DNA of 20,209 nt from the NCBI GenBank assembly GCA_023390155.1, contig JAEWDJ010000218.1:1-20209 (forward strand), in the 5' to 3' direction. Below, one piece after another: positions 8,592 to 18,367 of this stretch. This stretch comes from Actinomycetes bacterium. Its GTDB lineage: Bacteria; Actinomycetota; Actinomycetes; Actinomycetales; Microbacteriaceae. Under the pieces are notes generated by a model. It did not search any database. It was given only the letters and a program-made list of their open reading frames with translations, and was not told where the DNA came from. Positions within the stretch are counted from its first letter, which is position 1. Each line of letters starts with the position of its first letter. A program made the position numbers and the translations under genes.

Positions 8592-8974
8592 GCGTTCGCT
8601 TTCGCTTTCTTCTCGTAGAGACCGATCTTGTGGTCGATGGCGGCGAGGCTCGCCGTCATCTCCTCCAGCTGGCGCGCCACCGCCATGCGGTGCACGAGCA
8701 GCAGCTCGCGCCGCTCGTCGGTGGTCGCGTCCCCCTGCCTGGCCAGCTCGACGTAGCGCCGCATCACCGCGATCGGCATCGCGGTGGAGCGCAGCTTCGT
8801 GAGGAAGCCGACCCAGGTCAGGTCGGCCTCCGAGTAGCGGCGATGGGTGGAGGATGCGCGCTCGACGGGGCTCAACATGAGGCCCTCGCGCTCGTAATAG
8901 CGCAGGGTGTGCGTGGAGAGCCCGGTGCGCTCGGCGACGTCGGAGATCGACATCGCCGTGATGCTGTCGGTCAT
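8588..8974 (-). CDS. MerR-family transcriptional regulator
   Basis: The 128-residue product has the winged helix-turn-helix of MerR proteins at the N-terminus (SISDVAERTGLSTHTLRYYE, about 9-28, then EGL and RRYSEADL). A long C-terminal dimerisation helix follows (RRELLLVHRMAVARQLEEMT). It has no cysteine at all, so it is not a thiol-based metal or redox sensor of the MerR/CueR/SoxR kind; the small-molecule-responsive branch fits better, though no large ligand-binding domain follows the coiled coil. Its promoter has the 19-bp spacer that MerR activators act on, so it probably controls its own operon with the aldo/keto reductase. ATG at 8974 is chosen: a start at 9001 would lie upstream of the -10 element, in the operator. 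With this promoter the mRNA would begin at or next to the ATG, so the gene is probably leaderless. A further ATG at residue 8 is possible. Confidence 0.9.
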   Translation of the reverse strand: MTDSITAMSISDVAERTGLSTHTLRYYEREGLMLSPVERASSTHRRYSEADLTWVGFLTKLRSTAMPIAVMRRYVELARQGDATTDERRELLLVHRMAVARQLEEMTASLAAIDHKIGLYEKKAKANA

Positions 8975-8980
8975 ACCGCC

Positions 8981-9011
8981 ACGATAGGACTTCGAGTGCA
9001 CTCGAAGTCAA
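8981..9011 (-). promoter_or_regulatory. MerR-type promoter and operator of the regulator/reductase operon
   Basis: On the - strand, -35 TTGACT (9006-9011) and -10 TATCGT (8981-8986) are separated by exactly 19 bp (8987-9005), the over-long spacing typical of MerR-activated promoters instead of the usual 17. A perfect 22-bp palindrome (8988-9009; half-site GACTTCGAGTG) fills the spacer. The -10 ends 6 nt before ATG at 8974, so the transcript should be leaderless or nearly so. The -35 starts only 11 nt beyond the dxs stop codon. Confidence 0.8.
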
Positions 9012-9021
9012 GCCGGAAGGG

Positions 9022-10959
9022 TCAGCCGTCGGCGTTGCGGCGCGTCAGCTCCTGCTCGGGCAGCGGGCGGGCGATCGGGACGCGGCTGCCGAGCACCTGG
9101 GCCACGAGGTCGCGGGCGATCTTCTGGGCCGTGAGTCCGGCCTCCTCGAGGATCTCGTCGCGGGTCGCGTGGTCGATGAACTCGTCCGGCAGGCCCAGCT
9201 CGTCGACCGCCGTGTCGATGCCGGCCTCGCGCAGATCCTGGCGGACCCGAGTGCCGATCCCGCCCACACGGATGCCGTCCTCGATGGTGACGACGATGCG
9301 GTGCTCCGCCGCCAGCTCCAGCACGCTCTTCGGCACGGGCACGACCCAGCGCGGGTCGACGACCGTCGCCCCGATCCCCTGCGCGGCGAGGCCGTCGGCG
9401 ACCTTCAGCCCGAGGTCGGCCATCGGGCCGACGGTGACGAGCAGCACGTCCTTGCGCTCGTCGTCGCGGAGCACGTCCACGCCGTCCGGCAGGCGGCGGA
9501 CCGCCGCGATGTCCGGCTGCACGCTGCCCTTCGGGAAGCGGAGGACGGTGGGAGCGTCGTCGACCGCGACGGCCTCGGCGAGCTCCTCGCGGAAGCGGGT
9601 CGCGTCGCGCGGCGCGGCCAGGCGGATGCCCGGCACGACCTGGAGGATCGCGAGGTCCCAGATGCCGTGATGGCTCGGCCCGTCGGGGCCGGTCACCCCG
9701 GCGCGGTCGAGCACGAAGGTCACGCCCGCCTTGTGCAGCGCGACGTCCATCAGCACCTGGTCGAAGGCGCGGTTGATGAAGGTGGCGTAGATCGCGACGA
9801 CGGGGTGCAGGCCGCCGAAGGCCAGGCCGGCCGCGCTGGTGGCGGCGTGCTGCTCGGCGATCCCGACGTCGTGCACGCGGTCGGGGAAGCGCTCGGCGAA
9901 CTTGTGGAGGCCGGTGGGGCGGAGCATCGCCGCCGTGATGCCGACGATCTTCGGGTCCTTCTCGGCGAGGGTGACGATCTCGTCCGCGAACACGCCAGTC
10001 CAGCTCGGCTTGCTCGAGCTGTCGATCGGCTCGCCGGTCTCGGGATCGATCTGGCCGACCGCGTGGAACTGGTCGGCCGCGTCCCGAAGGGCGGGCTCGT
10101 AGCCGCGCCCCTTCTGCGTGATGGCGTGCACGATGACCGGGGCGCCGTAGTTCTTCGCCTGCAGGAGGGCCTCCTGCATCGCCTGGATGTCGTGGCCGTG
10201 CACCGGCCCGATGTACTTGATGTCGAGGTTCGAGTACAGGGCCTCGTTGTTCGAGAACCGGCTGAGGAACCCGTGGAGGCCGCCGCGCACGCCGCGGTAG
10301 AACGACCGGCCGGGCGCGCCCAGCTTGTCGAACGCACGCTGGCTGGTGAGGTACAAGTTGCGATACGCGCGCCTGGTCCGCACCGTGTTGAGGAAGCGCG
10401 CCATCCCGCCGATCGTCGGCGCGTAGGAGCGGCCGTTGTCGTTGACGACGATGATCAGCTTGCGGTTGTTGTCGTCGGAGATGTTGTTGAGCGCCTCCCA
10501 CGTCATCCCGCCCGTGAGGGCGCCGTCGCCGACGACGGCGATGACGTGGCGGTCGCTCTGCCCGGTCATCTCGAAGGCGCGGGAGATCCCGTCCGCCCAG
10601 GAGAGCGAGGACGACGCGTGCGAGCTCTCGACGATGTCGTGCTCCGACTCCGACCGCTGCGGGTAGCCGGCGAGGCCGCCCTTCTGCCGCAGCTGCGAGA
10701 AGTCCTGCCGCCCGGTCAGCAGCTTGTGGACGTACGACTGGTGTCCGGTGTCGAACACCACCGCGTCACGCGGGGAGTCGAACACGCGGTGGATGGCGAT
10801 CGTCGTCTCGACCACGCCCAGGTTCGGGCCGAGGTGCCCGCCGGTCTTGGCCACGTTCGCGACGAGGAACGCACGGACTTCCGCGGCCAGCTGGTCGAGC
10901 TCCCGGTCCGTGAGCCGGTCGAGATCGCGCGGCTCGTGGATCGTTTCGAGGATGCTCAT
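9022..10959 (-). CDS. dxs: 1-deoxy-D-xylulose-5-phosphate synthase
   Basis: The 645-residue product condenses pyruvate and glyceraldehyde 3-phosphate, with thiamine diphosphate, to DXP. This is the entry step of the non-mevalonate isoprenoid pathway (quinones, carotenoids, polyprenyl carriers). The length is standard for the family. Visible landmarks: His42 in GGHLGPNLG, His73 in DTGHQSYVHK, the thiamine/Mg motif GDGALTGG (144-151) leading to NDN (173-175), and the catalytic Glu369 in GIAEQH, matching E. coli Glu370. The transketolase pyrimidine-binding and C-terminal domains follow (DRAGVTGPDGPSHHG, VTIEDGIRVGG). ATG at 10959 has no Shine-Dalgarno sequence, but TACACT at 10967-10972 is a -10-like element 7 nt upstream, so a leaderless mRNA is likely. 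It is a stand-alone gene between the acn terminator and the MerR promoter. No terminator of its own is evident before that promoter. Confidence 0.96.
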   Translation of the reverse strand: MSILETIHEPRDLDRLTDRELDQLAAEVRAFLVANVAKTGGHLGPNLGVVETTIAIHRVFDSPRDAVVFDTGHQSYVHKLLTGRQDFSQLRQKGGLAGYPQRSESEHDIVESSHASSSLSWADGISRAFEMTGQSDRHVIAVVGDGALTGGMTWEALNNISDDNNRKLIIVVNDNGRSYAPTIGGMARFLNTVRTRRAYRNLYLTSQRAFDKLGAPGRSFYRGVRGGLHGFLSRFSNNEALYSNLDIKYIGPVHGHDIQAMQEALLQAKNYGAPVIVHAITQKGRGYEPALRDAADQFHAVGQIDPETGEPIDSSSKPSWTGVFADEIVTLAEKDPKIVGITAAMLRPTGLHKFAERFPDRVHDVGIAEQHAATSAAGLAFGGLHPVVAIYATFINRAFDQVLMDVALHKAGVTFVLDRAGVTGPDGPSHHGIWDLAILQVVPGIRLAAPRDATRFREELAEAVAVDDAPTVLRFPKGSVQPDIAAVRRLPDGVDVLRDDERKDVLLVTVGPMADLGLKVADGLAAQGIGATVVDPRWVVPVPKSVLELAAEHRIVVTIEDGIRVGGIGTRVRQDLREAGIDTAVDELGLPDEFIDHATRDEILEEAGLTAQKIARDLVAQVLGSRVPIARPLPEQELTRRNADG

Positions 10960-10966
10960 GAATTCG

Positions 10967-10972
10967 AGTGTA
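10967..10972 (-). promoter_or_regulatory. -10 element of dxs, leaderless start
   Basis: TACACT on the - strand fits TAnnnT and ends 7 nt before the dxs ATG, which places transcription start at or next to the first codon. No -35 match is seen 16-19 nt further upstream, where the acn terminator lies. Confidence 0.5.
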
Positions 10973-10989
10973 GAGCCGGTGAATCGAGA

Positions 10990-11020
10990 GGAGGCTCGGA
11001 ACCGACGATTCCGAGCCTCC
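10990..11020 (-). terminator. Hairpin downstream of acn
   Basis: A perfect 12-bp stem, GGAGGCTCGGAA (10990-11001), 7-nt loop, complement at 11009-11020. It begins 17 nt after the acn stop on the - strand. The bases after the stem on that strand (TCTCGATTC) are only mildly U-rich. It also lies just upstream of the dxs -10 element, insulating dxs from acn read-through. Confidence 0.8.
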
Positions 11021-11037
11021 CCTTGACAACCTTCTGG

Positions 11038-13866
<2,829 letters not shown>

Positions 13867-14006
13867 GTTGCCCTCTCCTTCATCGGCAGGCGCTGTAACG
13901 CGAGCCTCATCCATCTTGGTTGTCCGTCGAAGCGTGTTTCCAGCAAGGTAAGCCTAAGTCGTCGGCACCGGGATTTATCTTGACGTCAAGATAAAATCTA
14001 CCACGT
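13867..14006 (-). promoter_or_regulatory. acn leader and operator region
   Basis: A perfect 22-bp palindrome lies at 13974-13995 (half-site TTTATCTTGAC), 108 nt before the acn GTG and 12 nt beyond the upstream ATPase stop. Its shape and length suit a dimeric repressor, MarR-type operators being a good comparison; no candidate regulator gene is in the window. TTGACG inside it could be a -35, but no good -10 follows at 16-19 nt. TAGGCT on - (13951-13956) fits a -10, and the surrounding AAGGTAAGCCTAAG (13945-13958 on +) also partly resembles a DtxR/IdeR iron box. The palindrome is certain; its regulator and the transcription start are not. Confidence 0.6.
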
Positions 14007-16382
14007 TCACTGCCGGTCGAAGACCAGGCCGCGCCGCTTCGCGAACCGGTAGAACAGCTCGATCCCGGCGGCGCCGACCGCCCCGACCGCGAGCCCCCAG
14101 AGCAACGGCCACGACAGCGACAGATGCATCTGAAAGAAGTCGGCGGTGAACGGGATGACGCACACCAGCACGAACGCGGCGGCGACCGCGCCGAGGAGCG
14201 CCCAGCGTGGTCCGCTGAGCGGTCGCGTCAGCACGCACAGGATCCACAGCGACACGCAGAACAGGGTGACCGTCGCGACGCTGCGCGCCTCGTGCAACGG
14301 CAGCGAACGGTACAGCGGCGCATAGGAGGCGACGGCGGCGAGTCCCGCGATGACGCCCGTCGGGACCGAGTACTTCAGGATGCGCGGCAGCACGCCGGGC
14401 GTGTAGATCCGTCGGTTCGGCGCCAGCGCCAGGAAGAAGGAGGGGATGCCGATCGCGAGCGATGACACCAGCGTCAGCTGCCGGGGCAGGAACGGGAAGG
14501 GCCACAGCACCACGGCGCTGACCAGAGCGAGCAGGATGCCGTACACGGTCTTCGCCAGGAAGATGTTCGAGACCCGCTCGACGTTGGCGATCACGCGGCG
14601 GCCGGAGGCCAGCACCCCGGGCAGCCGGTCGAACCGGTTGTCCAGCAGCACCAGCCGCGAGACCGCCTTGGTGGCGGCCGTCGCCGAGCCCATCGCGATG
14701 CCGAGGTTCGCGTCCTTGATCGCCATGGCGTCGTTCACCCCGTCGCCCGTCATCGCGACGACACGGCCCTGGGAGCGCAGGAGCCCGACCGCGGTCCGCT
14801 TCTGCTCCGGGCTCACCCGGCCGAGGACGTCCGCGGTGCGCAGCGCCTCGTCGAGCTGCTCGTCGGTGGTGAGCGCCGAGGCGTCGACCGCCTCCCCCGG
14901 CAGCCGCAGCTCGCGCGCGATCGCGCCGACCGTCACGGGGTTGTCGCCCGACATCACGACGACCCGCACGTCCTGCTCCGCGAAGTAGCCGAGGGTGTCG
15001 CGCGCCTCGGGCCGAAGGGTCTCGCCCAGCACCACCAGGGTCGCCGGCTCCAGGTCGATGCCGGCGAGAGCGACCTGGGCGCCCTCCGGGAGCGGCCCGA
15101 CCGCCCGTACGAGGGCGAGCGTGCGCCGACCGGTCGCGGCCACCTCGGTCGCTCGGGCGAGCTCCCGAGGGTGGTCGACGAGCACGCGCTCCGGGGCGCC
15201 GAGCACCCAGGAGCTCTCGACGCCTCCCGAGCGCAGCACCACGCCGCTGTACTTCGTGGCGGAGCTGAACGGGATGCGCCGCACGACCTCGAAGGCGTCG
15301 CTCTGGAACCGGCTCGCCAGGATGCCGGCCGTCGCGTTGCCCGCGTCATCGGAGCCGAACGCCGCGAGCGCGACGTCGGCCTCCGCCCCCGGCACGGCGT
15401 CGCCCAGGGGCTCGGTGCCCTCCAGCTCCAGTTCGCCGCTCGTGAGGGTGCCGGTCTTGTCGAGGCACAGCACGTCGACGCGGGCGAGCACCTCGACCGC
15501 GGCGAGCTCCTGCACCAGCACCTTGCGCGACGCCAGCTGGATCGCGGCGACGCCGAACGCGAGGCTCGTGAGCAGCACGAGGCCCTCGGGGATCATCCCG
15601 ACCACCGCGGCGACGGCGTCGACGAGCGCGCGACGCCAGCGATCGTCGGTGAACAGCTCGTCGAACCCGCCGTACGCGAGCACGCGTCCGACGAGTGTGA
15701 CGAGGATGACCGGCCCGAGGATCCAGGAGAGGTAGACGAGGATGCGGTTGGTGGCGTCCCGCAGCTCCGAGTGGACGAGGGAGTGACGCTTGATCTCGCT
15801 CGTGAGCTTGCTGGCGTAGGAGTCCGCGCCGACCGCCGTCACCACCGCATAGCCGGTCCCGGTGACGACGTGCGAGCCGGAGAGCAGCTGAGCGCCGGCA
15901 TCCTTGAACACCGGGTCCGACTCCCCCGTCAGGAGCGATTCGTCCAGCGCAAGGCCGGTGCTCTCGGAGACGACGGCGTCGGCCGGGATCTGGTCGCCCG
16001 GCCGCAGCACGAGGAGGTCGTCGAGCACGACGTCCTCGAGGGGCACCGCCACGACCTGGCCGTCGCGCCGCACCCGGCTCTCGGGCGCCGCGAGCAGGGC
16101 GGCACGATCGAGCACGAGCTTGGCGCGCACCTCCTGCACGATGCCGATGAGCGCGTTGGCGACGACGACGCCGTAGAAGAAGCCGTCGCGGAGGTCGCCG
16201 AGGAGCACCACCGCGACGAAGCACACGGTGAGGATGCCGTTGAACAGCGTGAAGATGTTCTCGCGGAGGATGTCGCCGACCGATCGCGAGCTCGCCTGCC
16301 GCTGGGCGTTGTGCCGCCCGTCCGCGCGACGCTGCGCGACCTCGGCAGCGGTCAATCCGTCCTTCACGCGTGCGTCGGTCAT
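14007..16382 (-). CDS. ctpE: P-type cation ATPase, CtpE-like (probable Ca2+ transporter)
   Basis: The 791-residue product is an ATP-driven cation pump of the plasma membrane. Order: short cytoplasmic N-terminus (GLTAAEVAQRRADG), a first membrane pair, the actuator domain with TGES (152-155), a second pair carrying the ion-site motif MIPEGL in its fourth helix, phosphorylated Asp308 in DKTGTLTSG, nucleotide-binding domain, hinge GDGVNDAMAIKD (546-557), then about six C-terminal membrane segments. There is no CPC/CPx motif and no N-terminal metal domain, so it is not a heavy-metal P1B pump. The PEGL motif and the overall sequence (VQEIRAK, VVLDD, SLLTGE, IGIP in the C-terminal half) match mycobacterial CtpE, reported as a Ca2+ transporter; the ion here is inferred. 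ATG at 16382 is preferred over a start at 16469 that would run into DUF3159. It is the last gene of the dut operon, 25 nt after DUF3159. Confidence 0.88.
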   Translation of the reverse strand: MTDARVKDGLTAAEVAQRRADGRHNAQRQASSRSVGDILRENIFTLFNGILTVCFVAVVLLGDLRDGFFYGVVVANALIGIVQEVRAKLVLDRAALLAAPESRVRRDGQVVAVPLEDVVLDDLLVLRPGDQIPADAVVSESTGLALDESLLTGESDPVFKDAGAQLLSGSHVVTGTGYAVVTAVGADSYASKLTSEIKRHSLVHSELRDATNRILVYLSWILGPVILVTLVGRVLAYGGFDELFTDDRWRRALVDAVAAVVGMIPEGLVLLTSLAFGVAAIQLASRKVLVQELAAVEVLARVDVLCLDKTGTLTSGELELEGTEPLGDAVPGAEADVALAAFGSDDAGNATAGILASRFQSDAFEVVRRIPFSSATKYSGVVLRSGGVESSWVLGAPERVLVDHPRELARATEVAATGRRTLALVRAVGPLPEGAQVALAGIDLEPATLVVLGETLRPEARDTLGYFAEQDVRVVVMSGDNPVTVGAIARELRLPGEAVDASALTTDEQLDEALRTADVLGRVSPEQKRTAVGLLRSQGRVVAMTGDGVNDAMAIKDANLGIAMGSATAATKAVSRLVLLDNRFDRLPGVLASGRRVIANVERVSNIFLAKTVYGILLALVSAVVLWPFPFLPRQLTLVSSLAIGIPSFFLALAPNRRIYTPGVLPRILKYSVPTGVIAGLAAVASYAPLYRSLPLHEARSVATVTLFCVSLWILCVLTRPLSGPRWALLGAVAAAFVLVCVIPFTADFFQMHLSLSWPLLWGLAVGAVGAAGIELFYRFAKRRGLVFDRQ

Positions 16383-16407
16383 GCGTCCCCCGAGGTGGTC
16401 GGTCGGC

Positions 16408-17193
16408 CTACGTGCCAGCCGGCTTCGGCGGCGTCTTCTGAGGTGGCGTCTTCTGCGGGAACTGGCCACGCACGACGAAATAGGTCACGAGCAGCAGCGG
16501 TGCATAGAGAGGCACCCCCATGAGGAGCTTGGTCAGCGCGAGCGCGCTGGTCGCCTCCGGAGTGTGCGCCAGATAAAGAGGTACCTGCACGAGCAGCCGG
16601 GCCGCGAACAGCAGGAACCAGAGGAACGTGAGCGCCTGCATGACCCGGAACTTCGAGCGGACGCTCCGCCAGGCGAGCCCGTCGCCCATCAGGTAGCCCG
16701 CCGCCAGCCCGATCAGCGGCCATCGGACGAGGATCGAGATGAGGAGGGCGGCGCCGTACGCGGCGTTGGTCCAGATCCCGAGGAGGAAGTTGTCCTCTCC
16801 GCGGCCGGTGATCAACGCCAGGATGGCGGAGACGCCGACCCCGATCAGCCCGGCGATCGCCTGCGTCACCGGCGTCTTGCCGACGATGCGCACCACCGTG
16901 AAGATCACGGCGACGAGCACCGAGCAGCCGATCGACAGGGGCACGTTCTGCGTGAAGGTGAAGAGGATGAGGAATACGAGGCCGGGGAGGATGGTCTCGG
17001 CAAGCCCGCGCACTCCGCCGAGCGCGCCGAGCAGCGCCGTCCCGGTCGGGGTCTCGCCCTCCGTGAGCTGGCCGAGACCCGACTTGCGCGCCGCGCGGGC
17101 GAGGCTCTCGCCGATGCTGGCTGCGACCTCGTCGCCCTGCTCTCGGCCGCCCTCGGGCTCGTTCGCGGGCGTGCGGGGTTCCTGCTCTGCCAT
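16408..17193 (-). CDS. DUF3159 multi-pass membrane protein
   Basis: A 261-residue protein of the actinobacterial DUF3159 family, whose function is not known to me. An acidic, polar N-terminus of about 45 residues is followed by six or seven hydrophobic segments, for example ETILPGLVFLILFTF, CSVLVAVIFTVVRIV, IGVGVSAILALI, LTFLWFLLFAARLLVQV and LYAPLLLVTYFVV. The protein ends in a basic Pro/Lys tail with two copies of QKTPP. The segment GIWTNAAYGAALLISILVRWPLIGLAAG carries the Trp/Asn-rich pattern typical of the family (read as GIWTNAAYGAALLIS, then RWPLIGLAAG). ATG at 17193 starts 6 nt after the DUF3710 stop, so translation is probably coupled, and only a weak ribosome binding site is visible. 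Its place between DUF3710 and a cation pump suggests a membrane role, but no activity can be assigned. Confidence 0.85.
   Translation of the reverse strand: MAEQEPRTPANEPEGGREQGDEVAASIGESLARAARKSGLGQLTEGETPTGTALLGALGGVRGLAETILPGLVFLILFTFTQNVPLSIGCSVLVAVIFTVVRIVGKTPVTQAIAGLIGVGVSAILALITGRGEDNFLLGIWTNAAYGAALLISILVRWPLIGLAAGYLMGDGLAWRSVRSKFRVMQALTFLWFLLFAARLLVQVPLYLAHTPEATSALALTKLLMGVPLYAPLLLVTYFVVRGQFPQKTPPQKTPPKPAGT
16430..16455. repeat. Two-copy 15-nt direct repeat in the DUF3159 3' end
   Basis: GGCGTCTTCTG occurs at 16430-16440 and again at 16445-16455, a 15-nt period that encodes two tandem QKTPP units in the protein tail. The copies are in frame, so gain or loss of a unit would alter only tail length. 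Confidence 0.75.
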
Positions 17194-17199
17194 GCGCGC

Positions 17200-17874
17200 C
17201 TACAGGGAGGTGTAGCTGTTGTCGCTGCCGGCCGACGGCGCGGCGGGCATCCGCAGCGGGATGAGGTCGCGCGGCGGCATCGGCACCGAACCGCGCACCA
17301 CGACGATGCTGCGGAAGAGGTCCTCGACGAGCGCGGCGGCCTCCGGCTTGATGGCGGCGTCACCCGCGATCACCCCGCGGAGGAACCAGCGCGGGCCGTC
17401 GACGCCGATGAAGCGGGCGACGCGTGTCTCGCCGGGCTGGCCCTGTGGTGCGGCGACCGGGATCTCCGCGATCAGCTCGGGACCGAAGACGCCGTCGCGC
17501 TCGCTGATGCGACCGCCCTGGCGCTCGACCTGCTCGGCGATCTGGCCGCGGATCTCGTGCCACAGCCCGCTCGAGCGGGGAGCGGCGAACGGCTGGACCT
17601 GCAGGGTGGAGTTCGCGTAGTCGAGGCCGACGGCGACGACGCGCTGGGACTCCTCCTCGACCTCCAGGCGCAGGTGCAGGCCCTCGCGCGGGAGGATCTT
17701 GACACCGCCGAGGTCGACATAGGGCCGGACCGGGTTGGCCTCGCTCTCGTCGAGCGGCCCCTCGGTCTCCCGGTCCTCCGGCGCCGACTTCGCGTCGTCC
17801 GGGGTCTCCTGCGCCTCCGGAGCGTCGACGCCCTCGGCCTCGATCTCCTCCGGGGTGTCGCTGGTGTCGCTCAA
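17200..17874 (-). CDS. DUF3710 family protein
   Basis: The 224-residue product belongs to DUF3710, a family found mainly in actinobacteria and without a function known to me. It has no membrane segment or signal peptide. The first 50 or so residues are very acidic and low in complexity (DTPEEIEAEGVDAPEAQET). A compact domain follows, beginning near NPVRPYVDLGGVKILPREG and carrying conserved-looking stretches WHEIRGQIAEQV, RFIGVDGPRWFLRGVIAGDA and VVVRGSVPMPPRDLIPLRMP. The start is TTG at 17874: it has an AGGAGA ribosome binding site 6 nt upstream (17881-17886 on +), and it overlaps the dut stop as TTGA, so dut and this gene are translationally coupled. A longer open frame reaching 18369 is only the antisense or out-of-frame shadow over dut. 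The acidic tail suggests protein-protein contact, which is speculation. Confidence 0.85.
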   Translation of the reverse strand: MSDTSDTPEEIEAEGVDAPEAQETPDDAKSAPEDRETEGPLDESEANPVRPYVDLGGVKILPREGLHLRLEVEEESQRVVAVGLDYANSTLQVQPFAAPRSSGLWHEIRGQIAEQVERQGGRISERDGVFGPELIAEIPVAAPQGQPGETRVARFIGVDGPRWFLRGVIAGDAAIKPEAAALVEDLFRSIVVVRGSVPMPPRDLIPLRMPAAPSAGSDNSYTSL

Positions 17875-18329
17875 GCGTGGTCTCCTGACTGGGTCACGGT
17901 GTAGCCGGACGAGCCGAAGCCCGCAGTGCCGCGGTGGCTGTCCGGGAGGGTGTCGACGGGGATGAACCGCGCCCGCGTGACCGGCATGACGATCAGCTGG
18001 GCGATCCGGTCGCCGACGGCGATATCGTACGGCATCGACCTGTCCGTGTTGAGGACGGTCACGCGGATCTCGCCGCGGTAGCCCGCGTCGACGGTGCCCG
18101 GCGAGTTCACGATGGTGATGCCGTGGCGCATGGCCAGTCCGCTGCGCGGGACCACGAACGCGGCGTAGCCCTCGGGCAGCGCGATCGAGACGCCCGTGGC
18201 GACCGTGTGCCGCTCGCCGGGGCCGAGCGTCACGGCCTCGGCCGCGCACAGGTCCGCTCCGGCGTCGCCCGGGTGGGCGTAGGCGGGGAGCAGCTCGGCG
18301 ATGATCGGGACGTCGACGGAATCGGTCAC
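17871..18329 (-). CDS. dut: dUTP diphosphatase (deoxyuridine triphosphatase)
   Basis: The 152-residue trimeric dUTPase hydrolyses dUTP to dUMP and diphosphate, keeping uracil out of DNA and supplying dUMP for thymidylate. All five family motifs are present in order: DAGADLCA (22-29), PRSGLA (61-66), GTVDAGYRGEI (79-89) with catalytic Asp81 and base-stacking Tyr84, GDRIAQLI (106-113), and the flexible C-terminal RGTAGFGSSG (133-142). The start is GTG at 18329. There is no Shine-Dalgarno sequence, but TACCCT at 18336-18341 lies 6 nt upstream, so the operon mRNA is probably leaderless. It is the first gene of the operon dut, DUF3710, DUF3159, ctpE, and is divergent from DUF3093 across 38 nt. Confidence 0.96.
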   Translation of the reverse strand: MTDSVDVPIIAELLPAYAHPGDAGADLCAAEAVTLGPGERHTVATGVSIALPEGYAAFVVPRSGLAMRHGITIVNSPGTVDAGYRGEIRVTVLNTDRSMPYDIAVGDRIAQLIVMPVTRARFIPVDTLPDSHRGTAGFGSSGYTVTQSGDHA

Positions 18330-18367
18330 GTGTCGAGGGTAGTGCAGAAGTCTGATCGAATAGGTCC
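18330..18367. promoter_or_regulatory. Divergent dut / DUF3093 promoter region
   Basis: Only 38 nt separate the two start codons. On - strand TACCCT (18336-18341) ends 6 nt before the dut GTG. On + strand TCGAAT (18356-18361; 4 of 6 to TATAAT) ends 6 nt before the DUF3093 ATG. Neither gene has a Shine-Dalgarno sequence, so both look leaderless, with their -35 regions reaching into each other's leader or coding sequence. The dut element is the better match. Confidence 0.45.

Noticed and set aside
8592..9011. N-terminal extension of the aldo/keto reductase to 9011
   Set aside because: It overlaps the MerR gene out of frame and starts in the MerR operator; the true N-terminus (MKKTTLGTERLEVSQLG) starts at 8591.
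3918..9011. A defence island or mobile element
   Set aside because: No integrase, transposase, toxin-antitoxin, nuclease, helicase or terminal repeats; the genes are ordinary metabolic enzymes and their regulators.
16383..16469. Extended N-terminus of the P-type ATPase to 16469
   Set aside because: The extra residues are an Arg run antisense-like in composition and overlap the DUF3159 tail; ATG at 16382 precedes the normal family N-terminus.
15171..16523. A 450-codon + frame over the ATPase, and a 558-codon + frame at 16228-17904
   Set aside because: Both are antisense to ctpE, DUF3159 and DUF3710, which have clear family motifs; their translations are low-complexity Arg/Asp/Glu/His-rich.
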